In this document: piece after piece, positions 18,198 through 26,243 of the stretch
Numbering within the stretch: position 1 is the stretch's first letter
Layout: each line of letters starts with the position of its first letter
DNA from: Micromonospora echinofusca
GTDB taxonomy: Bacteria; Actinomycetota; Actinomycetes; Mycobacteriales; Micromonosporaceae
DNA length: 64,000 bases
NCBI RefSeq assembly: GCF_017614955.1
Contig: NZ_WVUH01000002.1
Coordinates: 39,885-103,884, forward strand
Reading direction: 5' to 3'
The notes under the pieces: generated by a model
Databases searched by the model: none
What the model was told of the DNA's origin: nothing
What the model saw: the letters and a program-made list of their open reading frames with translations, nothing else
Translations under genes and position numbers: made by a program

Positions 18198-21100
18198 TCA
18201 GCGCGGTGGTGGCAGCCGGTCGATCAGCCGGGCCAGGGCGGTGTTACCCAGTGTGGCGCCGAGCGCCGACCCGGTGGCGATGCCCCAACCCACCGGTCCG
18301 AGCGGCGTGCAGCCGAAGAAGTGACTGAGCCCCGGGGTCTGCACGATCCCGACCAGCACCCCGATCGACGCGGCGGTGGAGGCGATCACGGCCGGGCTGG
18401 CCCCGCCCGCGAGCAGGGTCTGGCCGAGCTGTGTACCGACCAGCGAGGCGAGGGCGACGGTGTCGGCCCGGCGACGGCGACCGGTGTACCGGGCGAGGGT
18501 CCAACCGGCGGTGGCGCCGAGAGTGGTGGCAGCGGCGCGCAGCCCGATCTCCCGGCTCAGGCTGGCGCCCAGCGAGGTGTCCGGCCCCTCACCGAGCAGG
18601 TCGTCGGTCCGGTCCGGGTTCGGTGGGCGTACCGCGATGGCCAGCGCCGGCACCAGGTCGGTGAGCAGGTTGACCAGCAGCAGTTGCCGGCCGTTCAGCG
18701 CCGAGCGCCCGGTGGTGGCGGCGGTGAGCACGCTGAACGCGATCTCCCCGAGGTTTCCGCCGACCAGGATGCTGAGAGCGTGGCGTACCGACGACCACAT
18801 CGCCCGCCCCTCGACCAGGGTGGCGATGATGGTCTCCAGCCGGTCGTCGGTGACGACCAGGTCGGCGGCGGCCCGGGCGGCGGGCGTACCCCGCCGGCCC
18901 AGCGCGATGCCCACGTCGGCGAGCCGGATCGCGGGAGCGTCGTTCGCGCCGTCGCCGGTCATCGCGACGGTACGCCCGGCCTGCTGGAGGGCCTGGATGA
19001 TGCGGACCTTGTGGGCCGGCGTGCACCGGGCCACGACGTCGGTGGCGGCGAGCCGGGCGGCGAGTGCCGCGTCGTCCAGGTCGTCGAGTTCGGTGGCGGT
19101 GACGACCCGCTGGTCGGCGCCGTCCGGGCTGATGGTGTCGGCGATCGCCTCGGCCGTGGCCGGATGGTCTCCGGTGATCATGATGGTGTGCACACCGGCG
19201 GCGCGGATCCGCCGGACGGCCGGGGCGGCGCTGGCGCGGATCCCGTCCGCCAACGCGAGGAAGCCGACGAAGACCAGGTCGCGGACATCCTCGTCGGTGA
19301 CCCCGGGGTCGGTACCCGCCGGTAGTGGGCATTCGGCGACCGCCAGGATCCGGTGTCCGCCGCCGGCATGCCGGGTGAGGACCTGCTGAAGCTCCGCCCG
19401 ACCCGACTCGTCCAGCGGCCGGTCCCGGCCGCCGACCCGGCGGCTGGTACATCGCGGCAGCACGGTCTCCGGTGCCCCCTTGACGCTGAGCAGCAACCGG
19501 CCGCCGCAGGTGGCGGTGGTGGCGTGGTACCCCCGGGAGGGCTCGAAGGGCAGCCCACCGGCCGGTTCCCAGCCCGTCGTGCCGGTGTCGGGACGTACCT
19601 CGGCCTGCTGCGCGCCGAGCAGCACCGCCCGGTCGGTCTGCTGCGGCAGGTCCTCCGGTCGCGCCGCCACCGGGGTGGCCCGCAGTGCCGCGGCGAGGAC
19701 GCGTTGGAGCGTACCGTCGAGGCGGTCGGGCGGGCCGTAGTCGACGCCGTCGCCCACCCCGGCGAGCCGGAGCTCCCCCTCGGTGAGGGTGCCGGTCTTG
19801 TCGAAGCAGAGCACGTCGACCCGCCCCAGCGCCTCGATGGTGCGCGGGTTGCGGACCAGGGCGCCGTGCTCGGCGAGCCGACGGGCCGCCGCGAGCTGGG
19901 CAGCGCTGACCAGGAACGGCAATCCCTCCGGTACGGACGCCACGGCGAGGTTGGCGGCGGTGGCGGCGGTCTCCGCCAGGGGTACGCCCCGCAGCAGTCC
20001 GGCCCCGGCCACGGCGACCGCCGAACTGGCCGCGAGCGGGATGGAGGCCCGGGTCAACCGGCCCAGGCGTGCCTCGACGCCGTTGACCGGTGCCGCCTGC
20101 CCGGCCAGGGCCATGCCCCGACCCACCTCGGTCGCCGAGCCGGTGGCCACCACCACCGCCACGGCCTGCCCGGCGGCCACGGTGGTCCCTTCGTAGAGCA
20201 TCGAGCGCCGCTCGGCGACGGCCGGGGCGACCACCGGCCTGGTGGTCTTGGCGACCGGCAGGGACTCACCGGTCAGGGACGACTCGTCGGCCTCCAACCC
20301 GACCGACTCGACGATCCGGCAGTCTGCGGGGACCGCGTCACCCGGTTCGAGCACGATCAGGTCACCGGGTACCAGATCCTCGGCGGGAAGGACCTGTTCG
20401 GTGCCGTCCCGGCGTACCCGGGCGGTGACCGCCGAGCGGGACAGCAGTTCCGCCAGCGAGCGTTCCGTACGGACCTGGTGTGCGGCACCGATCAGCGCGG
20501 AGCCGCCGACCACCCCGCCCACCAGGGCGGCATCGACGAACGACCCGAACGCGGCGGAGAGCGCCGCTCCGGCGACGAGTACCGGGGTCAACGGGTTGGA
20601 CAGCTCGTCGACGAAGGCCCGGAGCAGGCCTGCCGGTCCGGGTGCGGCCGCACCGTCGGGGGTGTGCCGCCGGCGTGCCTCGGCGGTGGTCAGACCGTCC
20701 GGGCCGGTGTCCAGCCGGTCCAGCACCACGTCCACCGGCATGAGATGCCAGGCGGTGGAGACCGGTGCCGGCGGGTGCGGGCGGCCGTGGACGCGGTGCG
20801 CGGACCAGACCCCGTGGGCGAACGCCAAGCCGGCGGCACCGTTGACCGCTGCCAGGGCCCGGGACGGGAGCTGCGCCGGGTCGGTGGTGAACGCGGCGAT
20901 GCCGGCCAGGCCACTGCCGGCAGCGGCCAGGCCGATGCTCTGCCTGACGAGCCGTCGGGCCGCCCCGGTCGCCTCGATGACCAGGGCGGGTACCCGCAGG
21001 TCGGCGCCGACCAGCAGATGCGCGCCCCACGGCGGCGGGTCGTCCGGCCCGCCCACGCCGAGCCCGCAGTCGGCGGCGGCCAGCGCGGTCCGGTCGGCGG

Positions 21101-22634
21101 AGACCAGCAGCACCATGGCCCCGTCGGCCTGGAGCGAACGGACCGACTCGGCGAGCCGGGCCCCACCGGGCAGCACGGCGTCGGCGTAGCCGTACCGGGA
21201 CCCGTCGTCGGTGGCCACCACCAGCCGGAGACCGGCCTGCCGGGCGGCGGCGGGCAGGGCGTCCGCGCCGGAGGCCGGTTCCGGGTCGACCCGGATCACC
21301 GCCGCCAGCCGGTCACCCTCGGCCAGCCCGAGCACGGTCCCGCCCCCGGTACGGATCCGCCGGACGTCGTCGCTCTGCGCGCCCCCGCTGTCCGTTTCCC
21401 CGGTGGCCGCCTCCCCGGTGCCCGGCGGTCCGGGCACGTCGAGGGCGGCGAGTGGACCGAGCCGCCACCCGTCGCCCTGTTGCAGGGCGTCCGGGGCGGT
21501 CGGGTCGAAGAGGGCGAAGGCGCGTACCGCCACCTGCTCCGGGTCAGCACCGGGCAGCGGAGCCAGGTCGGTGAGGATACCCCGGGAGGAGAGCAGCACC
21601 GCAGCGTCCAGGACGACCGTGTCGATCCGGTCGAGTTCCCGGAGCACGGAGCGGTCCATGGCGACCACCCCCCGCCGGGCGAGCACCATACCGAGGTGGG
21701 CGGCGTACCCCTCACGACCGGAACCGGGCGCCTTCGGCAGGGTCGCCAGGCCGAGCGAGGCGGCCCGCTTCCGGCCGATCACAGGAGCCGCGACGGCGGC
21801 AGCGGCGGCTCCGGCGGCCAGTACCCGACTCGTGTACCGCTCGACCGGCCCGTCCGGCTTCGGTCGGGGCCGGCCGGCCACCGGGATCGGGGCGGCAGCC
21901 CGTTCCGGGGTACCGGTGAGTGCAGGCTCGGCCCGACCCCACGCGCGCAGGTGGGCGTGTGCCTCCTGCCACTGCACGATCCGCTGCGCGCCGTCCAGCA
22001 CGATGCCCGCCCAGCCGCCGGTCAGCCCCTGCACCACCGCTTCGGCCAGCGGGAAGAGGTTGTCCGCCCAGTGGTGTCCGGGAAGTTCCCGGTTGGCGAG
22101 GTCGTGCAGCCTGGGATGCAGGTCGACGGCGGTGAGCAGTCCGGCGACCTCGCCGGGGACCGGGGTGAACGGCAGGATCCGGGTGGCGGCGCTGATGGTC
22201 AGACCGAGAGCGTCCGCCGCCAGGGTGCCGACCGCCCGCCGGGTCCGGGGACCCTCCTCGGGCGGATGCGGTGTCGGCGCGTCGGGATCCGGTTCGTGAT
22301 CCGAGATGCGCTCCACCGCCGCGACCATGGCGATCAGGTCCCGCAGTCGTGGTTCCGGTGGTTGCACCGCCACCACGACCCGTCCGGTCGGTGCGTTGAC
22401 CCGGGCCCACGCCACCCCCGGTAGCCGTTCCAGAGCGTGCTCGACCTGTCGGGCCAACCGGTCGCCGCCGTCCTGGCAGACCCCACGGACCTCGATGTGG
22501 TGCCGACCGGGCCGGGACCACACGCCACGTGGGGTCAGGCCGGCGGCCCGGGCGAGCCGACCGGCTGCCGCACCGGCCTGCCGGGAAAGGCCCGCGAGGT
22601 CAGGCAGGCGTACCGGTGGGCGTCCCTGACCCAT
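18198..22634 (-). CDS. CtpI-like P-type cation ATPase with degenerate N-terminal pump unit
   Basis: 1478 residues, about twice a normal P-type ATPase, like mycobacterial CtpI/CtpH. The C-terminal half is a complete pump: TGES 788-791, a PEGLP-type helix (SVPEGLP, about 898-904), phosphorylation motif DKTGT with Asp945, and hinge GDGAND 1227-1232. PEGL-type motifs are typical of divalent-cation pumps. The N-terminal half opens with a heavy-metal-associated-like fold lacking CxxC (about 42-95). It then repeats the ATPase layout in decayed form: LARRGVVAMDRSVLRELDRI... aligns with the active LAEHGALVRNPRTIEALGRV..., but DKTGT has become DAAVL (D343) and GDGxND is lost. ATG 22634 has GGGAGG 5 nt upstream. 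Substrate unknown. Confidence 0.88.
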   Translation of the reverse strand: MGQGRPPVRLPDLAGLSRQAGAAAGRLARAAGLTPRGVWSRPGRHHIEVRGVCQDGGDRLARQVEHALERLPGVAWARVNAPTGRVVVAVQPPEPRLRDLIAMVAAVERISDHEPDPDAPTPHPPEEGPRTRRAVGTLAADALGLTISAATRILPFTPVPGEVAGLLTAVDLHPRLHDLANRELPGHHWADNLFPLAEAVVQGLTGGWAGIVLDGAQRIVQWQEAHAHLRAWGRAEPALTGTPERAAAPIPVAGRPRPKPDGPVERYTSRVLAAGAAAAAVAAPVIGRKRAASLGLATLPKAPGSGREGYAAHLGMVLARRGVVAMDRSVLRELDRIDTVVLDAAVLLSSRGILTDLAPLPGADPEQVAVRAFALFDPTAPDALQQGDGWRLGPLAALDVPGPPGTGEAATGETDSGGAQSDDVRRIRTGGGTVLGLAEGDRLAAVIRVDPEPASGADALPAAARQAGLRLVVATDDGSRYGYADAVLPGGARLAESVRSLQADGAMVLLVSADRTALAAADCGLGVGGPDDPPPWGAHLLVGADLRVPALVIEATGAARRLVRQSIGLAAAGSGLAGIAAFTTDPAQLPSRALAAVNGAAGLAFAHGVWSAHRVHGRPHPPAPVSTAWHLMPVDVVLDRLDTGPDGLTTAEARRRHTPDGAAAPGPAGLLRAFVDELSNPLTPVLVAGAALSAAFGSFVDAALVGGVVGGSALIGAAHQVRTERSLAELLSRSAVTARVRRDGTEQVLPAEDLVPGDLIVLEPGDAVPADCRIVESVGLEADESSLTGESLPVAKTTRPVVAPAVAERRSMLYEGTTVAAGQAVAVVVATGSATEVGRGMALAGQAAPVNGVEARLGRLTRASIPLAASSAVAVAGAGLLRGVPLAETAATAANLAVASVPEGLPFLVSAAQLAAARRLAEHGALVRNPRTIEALGRVDVLCFDKTGTLTEGELRLAGVGDGVDYGPPDRLDGTLQRVLAAALRATPVAARPEDLPQQTDRAVLLGAQQAEVRPDTGTTGWEPAGGLPFEPSRGYHATTATCGGRLLLSVKGAPETVLPRCTSRRVGGRDRPLDESGRAELQQVLTRHAGGGHRILAVAECPLPAGTDPGVTDEDVRDLVFVGFLALADGIRASAAPAVRRIRAAGVHTIMITGDHPATAEAIADTISPDGADQRVVTATELDDLDDAALAARLAATDVVARCTPAHKVRIIQALQQAGRTVAMTGDGANDAPAIRLADVGIALGRRGTPAARAAADLVVTDDRLETIIATLVEGRAMWSSVRHALSILVGGNLGEIAFSVLTAATTGRSALNGRQLLLVNLLTDLVPALAIAVRPPNPDRTDDLLGEGPDTSLGASLSREIGLRAAATTLGATAGWTLARYTGRRRRADTVALASLVGTQLGQTLLAGGASPAVIASTAASIGVLVGIVQTPGLSHFFGCTPLGPVGWGIATGSALGATLGNTALARLIDRLPPPR

Positions 22635-22784
22635 CTCGCCTCCCGTGCCGCATCTCGGGTCGGCTGGCTTCCCGGCGTACCGCCCGTTATGCCCCCGGGA
22701 CCCGGGGAAGTTTCCGACGTCGGCCGGGCATGGTGCGGTCCGGTCGTGGAATGCGCCGGGAGGATCACGAGGGGAGAGAGCACG

Positions 22785-23045
22785 ATGAGCGAACTGACCC
22801 GGCACCTGACGGAACCCGGCAGAGCGGTACGGAGGTACGGCCACCGGGTGGAGGTGCCGTTGCTGGGTGAGGTGGCGGTGCCGACGCCCGACAAGGTGGC
22901 GTACTACGCCGGCCTGGGGGTGCTGGCGGCGTTGCAGGTGATCGAGTGGCCGCTCGCCCTGGTGATCACCGCCGGTCACCTGCTAGCCGACCAGCATCTC
23001 TCCGGACTGGCCAAGGGGCTCGGCGAGGCACTCGAAGCCGCCTGA
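22785..23045 (+). CDS. small membrane protein divergent from the P-type ATPase
   Basis: 86 residues, MSELTRHLTEPGRAVRRYGH at the start. A central hydrophobic stretch (about 38-63, YYAGLGVLAALQVIEWPLAL...) is flanked by charged ends. A clear SD (GGGGAG) precedes the ATG. The 150-bp gap to the divergent ATPase suggests shared regulation. Unknown function; an accessory subunit or regulator of the pump is one possibility suggested only by position. Confidence 0.75.
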   Translation: MSELTRHLTEPGRAVRRYGHRVEVPLLGEVAVPTPDKVAYYAGLGVLAALQVIEWPLALVITAGHLLADQHLSGLAKGLGEALEAA

Positions 23046-23058
23046 CACCCGCCGACCC

Positions 23059-23078
23059 TTGACCTGAAGTCCGCTTCA
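23059..23078 (+). promoter_or_regulatory. possible MerR-type operator/promoter
   Basis: TTGACC followed by the inverted repeat TGAAG-tccg-CTTCA (23065-23078). A -35 hexamer with dyad symmetry inside the spacer is the hallmark of MerR/SoxR-family promoters. It lies 200 bp before the oxidoreductase gene at 23281. No MerR gene is visible in the window. Confidence 0.4.
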
Positions 23079-23280
23079 ACCCGCAGGCTGGGACGGGGCG
23101 GCCCGATGGCCCGCTGTCGGGACGCCTGCGAGACGGTGGGTGCCGGCCTGTCGCGCGACGGGGGGCGGCAGGGCGGCACCCGACCGAATCAGCCCGCACC
23201 GTCACATCCGCTGCCGCTGTCCCGTCCGATCCGGTGCAGGCGTGCCGGGGGTCGGCACGCAGGTACGGAGGGAGAGTCGG

Positions 23281-24066
23281 ATGCGGGTACTGGTGACCGG
23301 AGCGAGCGGCACACTGGGCAGTGCTCTGGTACCCCGGCTGGTCGACGCGGGGCACCAGGTTCGGGCCATGAGCCGGCGCCCGCGTACCGGATCAGGGTTG
23401 CAGTGGGTGACGGCGGACCTGGCCACCGGCGCGGGGATCACCGGGGCGGTGGCCGGTGTGGACGCGGTGGTGCACCTCGCCTCGGTGCCGTTCCCCGGCC
23501 GCCGTACCGCCCGGGTCGACGTCGCCGGGACCCGCCGCCTCGTCACCGCCGCGACCTCGGCCGGTGTCGGACACCTGCTCCACGTCTCCATCGTCGGCGT
23601 GGACCGGGTGCCGTTCGGCTACTACCGGCACAAGGTGGCGGCGGAGGCGGTGGTCCGCAACGCGCCGGTGCCGTGGACGGTCCTGCGGGCCACCCAGTTC
23701 CCACAACTGCTGGACACGATGCTGCGGGTGGCCGGCACGCTCGGACCGGTGATCGGGGACCCGGCGATCATGGCTCAACCCGTCGACCCCCGCGACGTCG
23801 CCGAGCGGATCGTCACCCGGCTGGCCACCGGTCCCCTCGACGACCTGGAGGAGTTCGGTGGACCGCAGGTACTCCGCTTCGACGAGGCGGCCCGGGCGTG
23901 GCTCGCCGCGCGGCACTCGACCCGCCCCCTGCTGCGGGTACCCGCCCCGGGGCAGCTCGGCCGCGCGCTGCGGGCCGGCCGGCTGACCACCACGGCGACC
24001 CCTCGGGGCAGCCGGACCTGGGCGGACTACCTTGCTGACACGTACGGGGGAGCGCACCGGAAATGA
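23281..24066 (+). CDS. NAD(P)-binding NmrA/SDR-like oxidoreductase
   Basis: 261 residues. The Rossmann start MRVLVTGASGTLGSALVPRL carries the extended-SDR GxxGxxG. It then has GVDAVVHLAS, and YYRHKVAAEAVVRN with the Tyr-x-x-x-Lys pair of an SDR active site (YRHK), then VPWTVLRATQF typical of NmrA/atypical SDRs. The substrate cannot be predicted. A GGAGGGAG-like SD precedes the ATG at 23281. A MerR-like operator upstream hints at redox or drug induction. The following small gene has its own leaderless-type start. Confidence 0.85.
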   Translation: MRVLVTGASGTLGSALVPRLVDAGHQVRAMSRRPRTGSGLQWVTADLATGAGITGAVAGVDAVVHLASVPFPGRRTARVDVAGTRRLVTAATSAGVGHLLHVSIVGVDRVPFGYYRHKVAAEAVVRNAPVPWTVLRATQFPQLLDTMLRVAGTLGPVIGDPAIMAQPVDPRDVAERIVTRLATGPLDDLEEFGGPQVLRFDEAARAWLAARHSTRPLLRVPAPGQLGRALRAGRLTTTATPRGSRTWADYLADTYGGAHRK

Positions 24067-24090
24067 CACCGACCCGGAACCGTCCGGACC

Positions 24091-24096
24091 TAACGT
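24091..24096 (+). promoter_or_regulatory. leaderless-type -10 element (TAACGT)
   Basis: TAnnnT hexamer 6 nt before the ATG of the small membrane protein at 24103, with no Shine-Dalgarno. This is the geometry of leaderless transcripts in actinobacteria. Confidence 0.45.
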
Positions 24097-24102
24097 GACG
24101 CC

Positions 24103-24270
24103 ATGTTCATCTTCGTCGCCACGGTGCTCCTCTACGTGTTCGGCTTCGTCTTCCTGTACGGCGTGATCCGGCTGGCGGTCCGGCACGGCATCGAGGACGT
24201 CGAGTCGCGGCGGTCGGACACCCCGGACGCAGCCCGTTCGACCGCCCGGGACACCCGCGCCCTGGTGTAG
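24103..24270 (+). CDS. 55-residue single-span membrane protein
   Basis: Begins MFIFVATVLLYVFGFVFLYG, a hydrophobic helix, followed by VIRLAVRHGIEDVESRR and a polar tail ending TRALV. There is no SD, but a TAACGT hexamer 6 nt before the ATG suggests leaderless translation. Homologues of this size and shape are, from memory, widespread in actinobacteria, with no assigned function. Its stop (TAG 24268) is followed after 10 nt by copy A of the 56-bp repeat. Confidence 0.68.
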   Translation: MFIFVATVLLYVFGFVFLYGVIRLAVRHGIEDVESRRSDTPDAARSTARDTRALV

Positions 24271-24280
24271 GGATGTGCGG

Positions 24281-24336
24281 TAAGGAAGGGCCCCCGCTTA
24301 ACGCTTTCGGTAGAGGAAGGGCCCCTTATTAACACC
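24281..24336 (+). repeat. 56-bp palindromic repeat, copy A
   Basis: Two GGAAGGGSCCC-type palindromic blocks flank a conserved centre CTTAACGCTTTCGGTAGAG. It aligns without gaps to copy B (26188-26243, minus strand) with about 4 mismatches in 56, and to copy C (58984-59039). It starts 10 nt after the stop of the 24103 gene. It could act as terminator, RNA 3'-end stabiliser or REP-like element. Confidence 0.9.
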
Positions 24337-24410
24337 TGTGCACAACCGCCCCCGTGTGCCGTCGCCGCTGGCATGGGCGGCGGGCGGTCCGGGGTGCGAG
24401 GATCACAGAC

Positions 24411-24965
24411 GTGATGGGGACCCTGAAGACCGAGCCGGCCCGGAGCCGGCTCGACCTGCTCGCGCAGCCGGTGGCGGCAGCGGTCGAACAGTGGCCGACG
24501 GATGCACCGGTGGACGTCGACGACGTGCTGGTGGCTCCGATCGACGCGGATCTCGCCGACACGGCAGCCTTCTGCGCTGCGTACGACGTGGGGCTCGACG
24601 TCTCGGCGAACTGCGTGATCGTGGCGGGGAAGCGCGAGGGTGGGATCAGATACGCGGCCTGTCTCGTCCTGGCCACCACCCGTGCCGACGTCAACGGGGT
24701 GGTCCGCCGGCACCTGGGCGTACGCAAGGCGAGCTTCGCGCCGATGGCCGACGCGGTCGAGTCGACCGGCATGGAGTACGGCGGGATCACCCCGATCGGC
24801 CTGCCGGAACAGTGGCCGATCCTGGTCGATCCGCGGGTGATCGCTACGCCGTACGTCATCATCGGGTCCGGTCTGCGGCAGAGCAAGATTGCCCTGCCCG
24901 GACCGGCGTTGGCTGCCCTGCCCAATGCCGAGGTGGTGGAAGGCCTGGCCAGGCCGGTCGACTGA
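24411..24965 (+). CDS. YbaK/ProX-type aminoacyl-tRNA deacylase domain protein
   Basis: 184 residues. The fold of the YbaK/EbsC superfamily is visible: VDDVLVAPIDADLADTAAF, NCVIVAGKREGGIRYAACLVLATTRADVNGVVRRHLGVRKASFAPMADAVESTGMEYGGITPIGLP, then GSGLRQSKIALPG. The central invariant Lys is present as K in RKASF. Such proteins remove mischarged amino acids from tRNA (YbaK acts on Cys-tRNA-Pro, ProX on Ala-tRNA-Pro). proS is 2.5 kb away. The GTG start at 24411 is favoured because a GAGGAT hexamer lies 7 nt upstream and no SD is seen; the ATG three bases on is equally possible. Confidence 0.85.
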   Translation: MMGTLKTEPARSRLDLLAQPVAAAVEQWPTDAPVDVDDVLVAPIDADLADTAAFCAAYDVGLDVSANCVIVAGKREGGIRYAACLVLATTRADVNGVVRRHLGVRKASFAPMADAVESTGMEYGGITPIGLPEQWPILVDPRVIATPYVIIGSGLRQSKIALPGPALAALPNAEVVEGLARPVD

Positions 24966-25082
24966 ACGGCAGTGGTCGATACCGTTGCACGTGAAACCAT
25001 GCCGGACGGCAGAAACCACGCCGGAACGTGAGACCGGGCTGAACCGCGAGGCCGTGCCGGACGCGCGAGACGCGCGAGACCG

Positions 25083-25715
25083 TCAGCTGCCCGTCTCGCG
25101 GCGGGTCACCTCGTCCAGAGCTGCCCGAAGGGTCGCCGGCTCCTGAGCCCCGGTCACCGCGTACCTGCCGGCCAGGACGAAGGTGGGCACGCTGCTGACG
25201 CCCAGCTCGCGGGCGGCCTCCAGTTCGGCGCGTACCTCTGCCGCGTCAGCGGTCGACGTGAGGAACGCGGCGGTCTCGTCGCGGTCGAGGCCGACCCCGA
25301 CGGCGAGCGTGACCAGCGCCGCATGGTCGCCCACGTCGACCCCTTCGGTGAAGTGGGCCCGGTAGAGGGCCTCCACCAGTTCGGCTTCCCGGCCGCGCCC
25401 TGACGCGAACCGGACCAGCCGGTGCGCGTCGAAGGTGTTCGCCGCCACCGCACGGTCGAAGTTCATGGTGATCCCGACGCTGGCAGCCACCCCGGTGACC
25501 TGTGCGGCAATCGCGCGGGCCCGGTCCGGACCGCCGAACTTGTCGGCCAGCGCGTCCAGCAGTGGCTGGGGATGCGCCACCGGTCGGGGGTCGAGCTGGA
25601 AGGGGCGGTAACGCACCGTCACCGGGTGGTTGTACGACTCCAGCGCCTGCTCCATGCGGCGCTTGCCGATCCAGCACCAGGGGCAGACCACGTCAGCGTA
25701 GATCTCGATCTCCAT
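25083..25715 (-). CDS. DsbA-family oxidoreductase (FrnE-like)
   Basis: 210 residues. The thioredoxin-fold start MEIEIYADVVCPWCWIGKRR contains the CPWC active site (Cys11-Cys14). The DsbA helical insert follows (FDAHRLVRFASGRGREAELVEALYRAHFTEGVD), then the cis-proline loop GVSSVPTFVL. There is no signal peptide, so it is cytosolic, as for FrnE/HCCA-isomerase-like DsbAs. It is a thiol-disulfide oxidoreductase; the partner is unknown. I chose the ATG at 25715; an in-frame TTG four codons upstream is less likely. sufE begins upstream with 20 nt between, same strand. Confidence 0.88.
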   Translation of the reverse strand: MEIEIYADVVCPWCWIGKRRMEQALESYNHPVTVRYRPFQLDPRPVAHPQPLLDALADKFGGPDRARAIAAQVTGVAASVGITMNFDRAVAANTFDAHRLVRFASGRGREAELVEALYRAHFTEGVDVGDHAALVTLAVGVGLDRDETAAFLTSTADAAEVRAELEAARELGVSSVPTFVLAGRYAVTGAQEPATLRAALDEVTRRETGS

Positions 25716-25735
25716 GACGTGGGACAACCCGCAGG

Positions 25736-26173
25736 TCAGGTGATCTGTTCCCGTACCTGTCGCTTCAGCCGGGCCAGGATGGCGTTGCCGCCGCGCACCC
25801 GGAGCGGACTGATCGCCTGAGCCAGACCCATCCGTTGGTAGAGATCGTCCGGCACGGCGAGTACCTGCTCGGCGCTCGCATCGGCCAGCCCGTCGGCGAG
25901 GATGCCGGCGAAGGCCCGGGTGGTGGGTGCCTCGGGCGGGCAGTCGAACCAGGTGGTGACCGTCCGGTCAGGGTTCACCCGGGCGCGCAGGAAGAAGGCG
26001 GTCTGGCACTCCGGTACCTGCTCCATGCCCGCCCGGTCGGGGAACTCGGCCGGCAGCGGCGGGATCTCGTCGGAGAATTCGAGCAGCATCTCCAGCACCA
26101 CCTCGCGGGGCGCGGCGGCGAACTCCTCGACGATCTCGGCGAGCCTCGTCGGCATGGTGGCGTCGGCAGACAT
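25736..26173 (-). CDS. sufE: SufE family sulfur-transfer protein
   Basis: 145 residues: MPTRLAEIVEEFAAAPREVVLEMLLEFSDEIPPLP at the start, then EQVPECQTAFFL with the sulfur-accepting cysteine at residue 56. It ends SPLRVRGGNAILARLKRQVRE. SufE accepts persulfide from a cysteine desulfurase for Fe-S cluster assembly. In actinobacteria it often sits beside a rhodanese; here the nearest is 6 kb away (32020). The start lacks an SD, but TAACCT lies 6 nt before the ATG on the minus strand, a leaderless pattern. Copy B of the 56-bp repeat overlaps where its -35 would be. Confidence 0.9.
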   Translation of the reverse strand: MSADATMPTRLAEIVEEFAAAPREVVLEMLLEFSDEIPPLPAEFPDRAGMEQVPECQTAFFLRARVNPDRTVTTWFDCPPEAPTTRAFAGILADGLADASAEQVLAVPDDLYQRMGLAQAISPLRVRGGNAILARLKRQVREQIT

Positions 26174-26179
26174 GTGCCC

Positions 26180-26185
26180 AGGTTA
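26180..26185 (-). promoter_or_regulatory. leaderless-type -10 element of sufE (TAACCT)
   Basis: Minus-strand TAACCT, 6 nt before the sufE ATG at 26173. The corresponding -35 region falls inside repeat copy B. Confidence 0.4.
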
Positions 26186-26187
26186 CC

Positions 26188-26243
26188 GGTGTTAATAAGG
26201 GGCCCTTGCTCTACCGAAAGCGTTAACAGGGGGCCCTTCCTTA
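26188..26243 (-). repeat. 56-bp palindromic repeat, copy B
   Basis: Same element as copy A, read on the minus strand. Its first three bases are the TAA stop codon of the CBS gene (26243-26241), so the repeat begins inside the coding sequence end. It runs to within 15 nt of the sufE start, occupying the whole CBS-sufE spacer. Confidence 0.9.

Noticed and set aside
19353..22424. 1023-codon plus-strand frame opposite the P-type ATPase
   Set aside because: Antisense shadow; the minus strand encodes all P-type ATPase motifs in order. The plus frame has only Arg/Gly-rich low-complexity sequence.
22635..22979. 115-codon N-terminal extension of the P-type ATPase
   Set aside because: It overlaps the divergent small-protein gene at 22785 and lacks similarity. 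The ATG at 22634 has a good SD.
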